Shown piece by piece: positions 11,995 to 18,637 of a stretch of 18,637 nt of DNA (position 1 is the stretch's first letter; every line of letters starts with the position of its first letter). The notes beneath the pieces are model-generated. The model searched no databases. It saw only the letters and a program-made list of their open reading frames with translations, and was not told where the DNA came from. Origin of the DNA: Spirochaetaceae bacterium (GTDB lineage: Bacteria > Spirochaetota > Spirochaetia > Treponematales > Breznakiellaceae); NCBI GenBank assembly GCA_031265635.1, contig JAISCK010000140.1, positions 1 to 18,637 of the forward strand, read 5' to 3'. Both the position numbers and the translations under genes were made by a program.

Positions 11995-14381
11995 GGATCT
12001 TCGGCCCTTTGTACCGTAATCCTGATGCCGCTTGAGCGGCCCTGTTTGTCAACCGCCGAGATATCCCATATTCCCGGCTGGGGGGACCAGACAAAACGTT
12101 CGTTTGGTTTGGTCCTTCCTATAAACCGGGCGCCGGCGAACCAGAAGAGTTCGCCGGCGTCCTGATCGGCGGCGGCAAGAAGCACAAGCTGATTGTAGCG
12201 GCTGCCGCCGGTTAGTACATAGGTAGAATTGGCAAGGGGTGAAATTATCGAAGGGGGAAAGCCCGGCGTTTCCCTGGCGCTCAAGCGGCCGGGGGGATAG
12301 GGCGGGGCCGTAAAACGGGGAAGCCCGGCCAGGTCGAAAATTTCCATCAGGTCCGAAGGCCAGAATTCCCTGACCTCGGAACGTATATACGGCCCTTCGC
12401 TCTCATCGGTACGGTAGCCTGTACGGGTGTCAATATAAATGCGCCTGTGTATGCGGCATGTGGTGATAGGCGAAACGCCGGGTATAAACCAGGTCCCGGT
12501 AAGATGAGGGCAGTCCTCGCCGGGAAGATCCCCTGAGACAGCGCATACATCCACCCTGGCAACCCGGGGCGGCATGGCCCTCGGCGGGAGCAGTTCTGCC
12601 TGGGGAATCCCCGCGCTGATGGCGTCTATGACGCTGAACTGTAACGGCGTGGCGGCAAGACGGCCTATAAGGGCATTGTTCCCCTCGCCCGAAAAATTTC
12701 CCAGCCATACGGCAAGAACAAAGCGGTCAAATACCGCGATGGACCAGGCGTCCTTAAAGCCGATTGAAGTTCCGGTCTTGTACGCCACGGAAACCCCGCG
12801 CCCGCTGCCGTCCATTATTTCGTCAGGGGCGGGATTACGCGCAAGCATGTCCAGGGTAATAGCGGCGGCCTCGGCGGAAAGCAGCGGCCTCCTCGCGGAG
12901 AGGGCGTCTCCCGGCGCGGCGGAGCCCGGCGCAAAAAAACGGAGTTCCTTTTCCACGCCGTCTGACGCCAGGGCGGCATAAAGACGCGCAAGCTCAAGCA
13001 TGGTAAGGCCGGCGCTTCCCAGAACCAGGGAAAGGCCGTAGTGGTCTTTTTCTTTAAGACCGCCCACTCCGGCGCGGGACAAAAAATCGTGGAGATCGGG
13101 ATTACGGATATTCCGGGCAAGCTCAACCGCGGGAATGTTCCGCGAATCAACCAGGGCGCGCCATGCCTGGACCGGCCCCATAAATTCACTCTGGTAATTA
13201 TCGGGAGTGTATTCGCTGAAACCCACAGGCGTGTCCTTGAGCATCTTTTCAGGATGAATCAGGCCCTGTTCAATGGCCAGGGCATACACAAAGGGTTTGA
13301 GGGTCGAACCCGGAGAACGCCTTGAACTAAAGCCGTTGACCTGGCCCTCTATCTCATCGTCAAAATAATCCGCCGAACCAACAGCCGCAAGGACTTCCAT
13401 TGAGGTATAATCAACAAGAAGCAGACTCCCATTCTTGATGCCCCAGGAACGGTTCTTCACCAGGAAATTTTCAAGTTCGCGTTCAAGGATATTCTGATAC
13501 CCAAGATCCAGAGCGGTCCTTGTTCCGCCCAAAGGAAGAAAGGCCCTGAGATATTCTGTAAAATGAAGGGCCCTTCTGGGCCAGGCCGCGTGGATATAGG
13601 GAGGCAGTTCCATTTCCGCCTCAAGAAGCTTGTCCTCGGGGTGGTCGTCAAGCCATGCGTCGTACAGGATACGCCGGGAACGAAGCAGTTCATCACCGGC
13701 AAAACCGGAACGGGGGGCGCGCCTGGCCGGATTCTGGGGTATCACGGCCAGGGCAAGGATTTCGCTTTTGGTAAGTTCCCGCACATCCTTGCCAAAATAA
13801 TACCACGCGCCCGAAGCATAGCCCTCGATATTGCCGCCCAGGGGAACAAGGTTAAGATACGCCTCAAGTATTTCTTCTTTCGAATAACAGGCTTCGAGAA
13901 AAAGGGCAAGCAGGGTCTGGAGGAATTTTCCCGGCAGATTCCGGGTATAAAGGCCCCAGCGGAGCCTCGCGAGCTGCATGGTTATTGTTGAAGCCCCCAT
14001 GCGGCGGCTTCGCTTGACATAGGTTTCCCAAACCGCCCTGAACATGGCCGCCGGGTTAACGCCGATATGGCCGTAAAAATAGCGGTCCTCCTGGAGCAGG
14101 ACAGCCTCGACAAGGGCCGGCGGAAAATTTGACAGCGCTGTCCTGAAACGGTACTTGTCGTCGCCGGTCAAAAAAACATTGAGGAGTTTTCCGCTCCGGT
14201 CGGTGTAATAGCTTGAAAAAGAAATCTTCCCAAGTATAGTACCGAAGATACGGTTATACGAAACGACAAGAATAAGAAACAGGACCAGGGCCAAAATAAT
14301 TTTCGTCGCCCGGCCAGGACGTTTTTTCGCGTTGGAATTTTTCTCGGGATTTTTCGGCTGTATACTCATGCCGGTATTCAT
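11991..14381 (-). CDS. pbpC: Penicillin-binding protein 1C (bifunctional glycosyltransferase/transpeptidase)
   Basis: A 796-residue class A-type PBP anchored by one N-terminal helix (about 27-45). The GT51 glycosyltransferase spans about 55-225, with catalytic Glu98 in QEDRYFYGHIGVN, then GASTITMQLAR and LNLVPLGGNIEG. The transpeptidase spans about 315-590, with SxxK at Ser359-Lys362 (SPGSTLKPF), SxN at Ser413-Asn415, and KTG at Lys535-Gly537. A BiPBP_C-type C-terminal domain (about 705-790) marks the PBP1C subgroup. All active-site motifs are intact. The ATG overlaps the dinB stop (ATGA) and has no visible Shine-Dalgarno, so its translation is probably coupled to dinB. Which of Met1 and Met5 is used cannot be settled. 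Confidence 0.95.
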   Translation of the reverse strand: MNTGMSIQPKNPEKNSNAKKRPGRATKIILALVLFLILVVSYNRIFGTILGKISFSSYYTDRSGKLLNVFLTGDDKYRFRTALSNFPPALVEAVLLQEDRYFYGHIGVNPAAMFRAVWETYVKRSRRMGASTITMQLARLRWGLYTRNLPGKFLQTLLALFLEACYSKEEILEAYLNLVPLGGNIEGYASGAWYYFGKDVRELTKSEILALAVIPQNPARRAPRSGFAGDELLRSRRILYDAWLDDHPEDKLLEAEMELPPYIHAAWPRRALHFTEYLRAFLPLGGTRTALDLGYQNILERELENFLVKNRSWGIKNGSLLLVDYTSMEVLAAVGSADYFDDEIEGQVNGFSSRRSPGSTLKPFVYALAIEQGLIHPEKMLKDTPVGFSEYTPDNYQSEFMGPVQAWRALVDSRNIPAVELARNIRNPDLHDFLSRAGVGGLKEKDHYGLSLVLGSAGLTMLELARLYAALASDGVEKELRFFAPGSAAPGDALSARRPLLSAEAAAITLDMLARNPAPDEIMDGSGRGVSVAYKTGTSIGFKDAWSIAVFDRFVLAVWLGNFSGEGNNALIGRLAATPLQFSVIDAISAGIPQAELLPPRAMPPRVARVDVCAVSGDLPGEDCPHLTGTWFIPGVSPITTCRIHRRIYIDTRTGYRTDESEGPYIRSEVREFWPSDLMEIFDLAGLPRFTAPPYPPGRLSARETPGFPPSIISPLANSTYVLTGGSRYNQLVLLAAADQDAGELFWFAGARFIGRTKPNERFVWSPQPGIWDISAVDKQGRSSGIRITVQRAEDP

Positions 14382-15547
14382 ACCAGGCGGCCGCGCTTGA
14401 GGGCCGCGCCGGGAAATTTTTTGTTGATTTCGAGTATGGTTTCCTCAAGACGCCGTTCCCTGTTGTCCGGTCCCTTGAGGCCCCCGTCAAAGAGTCCGGT
14501 CTGGTACGCTGTTTTTGTTTCGAGGTTCATAAGGCCCGCTCCAAGCAGCCTTACTCCCCTTCCCTTGCGGTACTTCCGGTGAAACAGACTAAGAAGCCTG
14601 TCGTAAAGCTCATTGAGCGTGCGGACCGGCGTTTCAAAAGTTTCCCTGCCGCTTTCGGTCGAAAAATCCCCGTACCGTATCTTCACCATTACGGTACGGC
14701 TCTGCCACCGGCAGTCGAGGAGCCGCCACATGAGGGTTTGGCATATATCAAAAAGAGCTGTCTCTATGGCAAAGGTGTCATAGATTTCAAAATCAAAGGT
14801 ACGCTCGGCGCTCATGGAATGGGTTCCCCGTTCCTCATCAAAAGCGGCGGCGGCGTCTCCCCTCACCGCGCGAAAGAGAAAAAGGCCAAAGGCATTCCCG
14901 AAGATGGACGCAAGGGTTTCTTCCGAAAGACCCCGGACATCGGCGCAGGTTTTAAGGCCGTAGGAAACGAAAAGTTCCTGGGTCTTAGGGCCCGCGCCCC
15001 AGATTTTGCTTACCGGGAGGGAAAGCATAAACGCTTCTTCGCCGCCCGGAGGGATGACGGTTTTTCCGTCGGGCTTTGACAGGCCGGACGCGATTTTCGC
15101 GACATATTTATTTGAAGCAAGTCCCACGGAAACGGTGAGGCCGCTCTCTTTCCGCACCTGTTCTTTAAGCCTCTCGGCGAGAACATCAGGAGGGCCGAAA
15201 AGCCCTTCGGTTCCGGTAATGTCAAGAAAAGCCTCATCTATGGAAAGCTGCTGTACCTCAGGAGAAAAATTGTTGAACAGCGCCATAATCTCGCCTGATT
15301 TTTCACGGTAGCGGGCCATAGTGCCCCGGAGAAAAATTCCCTGCGGACAGAGCCTCACGGCCTCGGCTATGGGCATGGCCGAATGAACGCCAAACACCCT
15401 TGCCTCATAGGAGGCTGTTGACACCACGCTTCTCCTGTCTCCGGGCAGCCCTCCGACAATAACAGGCTTTCCCCGGTATTCAGGATGATCCAACTGCTCA
15501 ACCGAGGCATAGAAAGCGTCAAGATCGGCATGGATAAAATACGGCAT
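14378..15547 (-). CDS. dinB: DNA polymerase IV (Y-family translesion polymerase)
   Basis: A 389-residue Y-family polymerase. Catalytic metal ligands are Asp8 (HADLDAFYASVEQ) and Asp104-Glu105 (SIDEAF), with a Tyr at the steric-gate position 13. Other family marks are YEARVFGVHSAMP (48-59), the HhH thumb motif around KIWGAGPKT, and a little-finger domain from about 230. An internal QTGLF (349-353) fits the beta-clamp-binding consensus, followed by a 36-residue basic tail. It starts 15 bases after the transglutaminase/TPR gene with AAGGG six bases before the ATG, and overlaps pbpC by four bases. I saw no obvious LexA box immediately upstream, so SOS control is not evident. Confidence 0.95.
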   Translation of the reverse strand: MPYFIHADLDAFYASVEQLDHPEYRGKPVIVGGLPGDRRSVVSTASYEARVFGVHSAMPIAEAVRLCPQGIFLRGTMARYREKSGEIMALFNNFSPEVQQLSIDEAFLDITGTEGLFGPPDVLAERLKEQVRKESGLTVSVGLASNKYVAKIASGLSKPDGKTVIPPGGEEAFMLSLPVSKIWGAGPKTQELFVSYGLKTCADVRGLSEETLASIFGNAFGLFLFRAVRGDAAAAFDEERGTHSMSAERTFDFEIYDTFAIETALFDICQTLMWRLLDCRWQSRTVMVKIRYGDFSTESGRETFETPVRTLNELYDRLLSLFHRKYRKGRGVRLLGAGLMNLETKTAYQTGLFDGGLKGPDNRERRLEETILEINKKFPGAALKRGRLV

Positions 15548-15562
15548 ACTTCGCCCTTGCCC

Positions 15563-17035
15563 CTAACGATGCAGGGCCTGTTCCACAAGTTCGCTGTCCG
15601 AGACAAGCTGTCTGTTGTCAGGGAATTCGGCAAGGGCCCTTTGTATCCATTCCCTGGCCGCCGCATAGTCCCTCTTGTTGTACAAACCGGCAAAACCGTT
15701 GTGGAGATCAGCGGCGCGGTTTGAACGGTATACTCCCAAGGCGCCGGAAATCCGGGCGCTGGGGCCAAAACGCTCAAGGGCTTCCTCAAGCCAGGCTATA
15801 GCGGCCCGCCAGTCCTGGTCAGCGGCGATGCGGTTTCCCTCGGTAAGAATCACAAATTCCCTGAGTTCGACAAAACGCGCGGGTTCAAGATTAGCGGAGG
15901 CAAGGGCGGCAAGGACCGCCCCGGTTTCCCCTGGACCTCTGACGGCGGTACTGAGTTCAACCATTTCGGCGTCGCTGACAAGGAGGTCAAGCCTGGCATA
16001 GTTCCCGCCGCTGAGACGCCCCCGGTTTTCGTCAAGGAGCAGCCTGGCCCCGGCGGCGTTTCCGGCGCGCACCGATTTTACGAGGAGGTTGTTGAGGCAG
16101 GCAAAGACAAATTCCTCCCAGAGGCCGGCGTCAGGCGCAAGATGAAACGCGGCGTCCTCCCAGGCAAGGGCGTCCTCTTCGCGGCCCTGGCGCACCAGAA
16201 GCGCGCCGTAATTCAAGAGGCGGGTCTTGACATCTTCTTCGGGAGCAATAAAAAAGGGTGAATCAAGGGGGCGTTCCCTGCCGGAAAGCAGGGCGGCGCG
16301 GTCAAGGGCAAGGCCCGGCCCCTCATAAAAACGGAGCGAAAGTTCAGCCTCGGCAATGCGGTTGGAAAGAATCACCGACACCAGTTCCAGTATCGAAAGG
16401 TCGTTCCGCTCCCGGTAATCGCGGGCCGGAACATAGGCAAAGCCGGTGGTCCTGCCAAAGCGGTCATGAAACTCCCTCCGGCTTCCCGGATCAAAGCCAA
16501 AGGAATTGGTTGTTTCTATGTCGATACGTTCATCCCCCGCGTCAAGGGTGATAAAGGCATGGTCCCTGGTGATAACACCCCGGAGTTCAAGGGACGCGGC
16601 CCTGGCAAGCACGGCGTAGAGTACCGCCGAAGACACGCAGTTAAACCCGCCGCTCTCGGCAAGAACATCAAGCCTGGTCTGCCTTTCGGCATAACGCCGC
16701 AAAAAACGGCGGTGCATAAATTCAAGAATATATTCGCCCCGTTCCCGCGCTCCCCGGGGAAGGCCCGGGTCCGCAAGGAGTTCGTCAATGCCCCGGACAA
16801 GCAGGTTCCGGCTCCCCCCGCCGTCCCAGCCCGAAGCCCAGAGCGCCGCGTCAAGCACATCCTGCCAGCGGGGCCGGGCAACATTCAGTTTTTCGCCATA
16901 GGCATAGGCCCTGCTGTCCGCCTCCAGCCTCGGACGGGGGGACGGTCTGGGGAAAGCCTGGGCCGCGATTTTTCGCGGCGGCACAAGAAGGGCAAACAGG
17001 GCAGCGGCCAAAAAAGGTCCTGACAGGCGGCGCAT
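15563..17035 (-). CDS. Exported transglutaminase-like / TPR-repeat protein
   Basis: A 490-residue protein with an N-terminal signal peptide (about 1-27, ending Ala-Gln-Ala). A transglutaminase-like (SirB1-type) cysteine domain covers about 95-200, with Cys133 in ESGGFNCVSSAVLYAVLAR, His159 in TRDHAFITL and an acidic residue in IDIETTNSFGFDP. The catalytic-type Cys and His are therefore present. The second half (about 265-485) is helical with degenerate TPR-like repeats: EDALAWEDAAFHLAPD, DWRAAIAWLEEALERFGPS and DYAAAREWIQRALAEFPDN. It probably acts in the periplasm or at the envelope, perhaps as a protease or peptidase on cell-wall or protein partners. No Shine-Dalgarno precedes the ATG. It leads a compact run with dinB and pbpC. 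Confidence 0.8.
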   Translation of the reverse strand: MRRLSGPFLAAALFALLVPPRKIAAQAFPRPSPRPRLEADSRAYAYGEKLNVARPRWQDVLDAALWASGWDGGGSRNLLVRGIDELLADPGLPRGARERGEYILEFMHRRFLRRYAERQTRLDVLAESGGFNCVSSAVLYAVLARAASLELRGVITRDHAFITLDAGDERIDIETTNSFGFDPGSRREFHDRFGRTTGFAYVPARDYRERNDLSILELVSVILSNRIAEAELSLRFYEGPGLALDRAALLSGRERPLDSPFFIAPEEDVKTRLLNYGALLVRQGREEDALAWEDAAFHLAPDAGLWEEFVFACLNNLLVKSVRAGNAAGARLLLDENRGRLSGGNYARLDLLVSDAEMVELSTAVRGPGETGAVLAALASANLEPARFVELREFVILTEGNRIAADQDWRAAIAWLEEALERFGPSARISGALGVYRSNRAADLHNGFAGLYNKRDYAAAREWIQRALAEFPDNRQLVSDSELVEQALHR

Positions 17036-17108
17036 AGGACAAATTTAGCAAATATGGCCGCCTCTTTCCAGCCCCGCCTGTTGCGTCACGTAAAAACGGG
17101 TACCGCCA

Positions 17109-18637
17109 TTATTTTAATTCAGCGACGATGTTACGCACTGCATAGGGGCCGGTATAGGTAGCATAGCTGATCCCTACTCCCGCTCCAGGATACAGAGTAC
17201 CCCACCACATATTACCCTCGGTGAGTTCCCCGGCGGCATACAGGCCCGGCACAGGTCTGTCTGTACCATCCAATACATGCATCTGATCATCCACTTTGAT
17301 TCCCGCCACCGTACCAAACCAATTGGTATAAAGCCGTTCCGCATAATAAGGAGGAGTATCAATTTTTTGTCCCCGTTCCGCCGGCAGGCCAAACCCCGGA
17401 CTCTGCCGGGTATCTATCGCCTGGTTATAAGAACGTACAGTAGCCAGCAGATTGGCTTCATTTATACCCTTGGCCCGAGCCAATGCTTCCAGGGTGTCAT
17501 AGGGCTCAATAAGCCCAGCATCAAGATGAATTTTTAGAACATTTTGATCGGAAAAATTACTATCCAAAAGTTTGTATCCTGTTACTTCCCCGCCCTTGAG
17601 AGCCTCCAAAACCGCATAGTTATCCGCCTCATTGGCAATACGCCTGCCTTCGGTGGAAACTACAAACATGGAGGCTATGGCATTAAGCTTTAAGGAAGCC
17701 CGTATATTGCCTCCCATCATACCCCAGCCTACAATTTCAGGATTGAACTGTCTGGTAAGTATAAACCCGTCTCCGGTTGCCCCTGCATTGGTTCGGGAAA
17801 TGCCACCCAGATAAAGAGGAGAATATTCCCTAATAAGTTCCTGATTCATACCAAACCCGCCGGTAGCCAGCAGTACCGCCTTGGCATAAATTTCATATTC
17901 CTTTTCATCATCCCGAACTTTTACCCCGGTTACTCTGCCGCCGGAGACAATGAGTTCCGTTACTTTGGACCTGAGCCTCAGGTTAAGAGGATCTTGAGCC
18001 AGATGATCATTATAAAACCGGGCAAACCCTGCGCCGCCATTATTAGCCCAGGCTGCATACACTTTATCATTGGAAGTACCCTGGGAAAGGGTTGTATTAA
18101 CATTATTAGTGGATGTATTCCTATAATTTGGTACGCTGTAGAGTGGGGCTCCCCAATCAAGAAGCCGGTTAAGCAACTCTTCAGAATTTGCATAAATTTG
18201 AGAGATATAATTGTTCCGTACTCTGCCTTTCGAGGCTACTTCCATAAGCTGAATAATGTCCGAGAGGGAAGACTCAAGTCCCAGGGAACTGTGAAGTTTG
18301 GATTTAGTGGCGATAATAGCGCCTCCTGCCATGGGAAGGGAACCAGTGATAACATCCAACTGTTCCAAAACCACATAGGAAACAGTAGGCGCTTTAATTT
18401 TAAGGTCATAGGCGGCGTTGATCCCGGCAAGTCCACCTCCAACAATGACTATATCTACGATTTCGGCGGGACCTTTCTTAAGGGCAGGTTTTGCTACTGC
18501 TTGTTTAAGAGAAGTTATATCGCCGCCCGCTTCGGCTAAAGCCAATTCAGCAGCCCGCAGTATAGCTCGACTGGTAATGGTAGCCCCGGAAACTACATCC
18601 ACCGCCAAGGACTGATTGGCAATAATACGTAGCGGTA
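17109..18637 (-). CDS. FMN-binding / FAD-dependent fumarate-reductase-like flavoprotein (N-terminus outside window)
   Basis: A redox flavoprotein whose start lies beyond the right edge. The frame stays open to the end of the window and the visible N-terminus is already inside an FMN_bind domain (RIIANQSLAVDVVSGATITS). That motif is the target of ApbE flavin transferase, so the Thr in SGAT (codon at about 18579-18581) is the predicted covalent FMN site. An FAD_binding_2 domain follows, with the dinucleotide motif VIVGGGLAGINAAYDL. About 509 residues are visible. Near the C-terminus the sequence NWFGTVAGIKV and AAGELTEGNMWWGTLYPGAG stands where fumarate reductases have HxTMGG and a catalytic Arg, so the electron acceptor may not be fumarate. 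The gene is visibly more AT-rich than its neighbours. Confidence 0.88.
   Translation of the reverse strand, partial: PLRIIANQSLAVDVVSGATITSRAILRAAELALAEAGGDITSLKQAVAKPALKKGPAEIVDIVIVGGGLAGINAAYDLKIKAPTVSYVVLEQLDVITGSLPMAGGAIIATKSKLHSSLGLESSLSDIIQLMEVASKGRVRNNYISQIYANSEELLNRLLDWGAPLYSVPNYRNTSTNNVNTTLSQGTSNDKVYAAWANNGGAGFARFYNDHLAQDPLNLRLRSKVTELIVSGGRVTGVKVRDDEKEYEIYAKAVLLATGGFGMNQELIREYSPLYLGGISRTNAGATGDGFILTRQFNPEIVGWGMMGGNIRASLKLNAIASMFVVSTEGRRIANEADNYAVLEALKGGEVTGYKLLDSNFSDQNVLKIHLDAGLIEPYDTLEALARAKGINEANLLATVRSYNQAIDTRQSPGFGLPAERGQKIDTPPYYAERLYTNWFGTVAGIKVDDQMHVLDGTDRPVPGLYAAGELTEGNMWWGTLYPGAGVGISYATYTGPYAVRNIVAELK

Noticed and set aside
16466..17023. 185-codon plus-strand frame opposite the transglutaminase/TPR gene
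   Set aside because: The translation is rich in Lys, Pro and Gly without domain structure and is a mirror of the GC-rich real gene.

Overview
This window is a gene-dense, GC-rich bacterial chromosome segment with no RNA genes, CRISPR arrays or insertion sequences that I can see. The gene set suggests a host-associated or fermentative spirochaete of the Treponema group: a galactose/glucose Mgl transporter with its own lipoprotein, a PHP/DRTGG/CBS-ATPase regulatory module of the kind found in H2-metabolising anaerobes, PBP1C, and an FMN/FAD fumarate-reductase-like flavoprotein. This placement is inference from protein families and compositional style; no marker gene in the window proves it.

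Left part (1-4503, + strand). The end of an AraC-type regulator is followed by a hairpin terminator and a structured, AT-rich intergenic region. Then comes an mglBAC operon encoding a periplasmic galactose/glucose-binding lipoprotein, a double-ATPase subunit and a permease. A hairpin between mglB and mglA may let the binding protein be made in excess.

Centre-left (4510-7753, - strand). A tightly packed five-gene operon reads DRTGG protein, Cof-type HAD phosphatase, a CBS-CBS-HATPase fusion, a second DRTGG protein, and a PHP-domain phosphoesterase. PHP, DRTGG and anti-sigma-like ATPase genes usually travel with electron-bifurcating [FeFe]-hydrogenases. No hydrogenase subunit lies here, so this looks like a stand-alone version of that signalling module. 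It is the most interesting locus in the window. Divergent from it is parAB (7835-9452), the chromosome segregation pair, whose parA appears to be leaderless.

Centre (9436-11994). A GNAT acetyltransferase converges on parB. A secreted DUF2807 protein is divergent from a TetR-family regulator; between them a near-consensus promoter carries a perfect palindrome inside its spacer. A small four-helix membrane protein of unknown function follows.

Right part (11991-18637, - strand). A signal-peptide-bearing transglutaminase-like/TPR protein, DNA polymerase IV (dinB) and penicillin-binding protein 1C (pbpC) form a compact run, with dinB and pbpC joined by an ATGA overlap. Upstream of them, and running off the right edge, is an FMN-binding/FAD flavoprotein. 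It is noticeably more AT-rich than its neighbours and lacks recognisable catalytic residues of true fumarate reductases.
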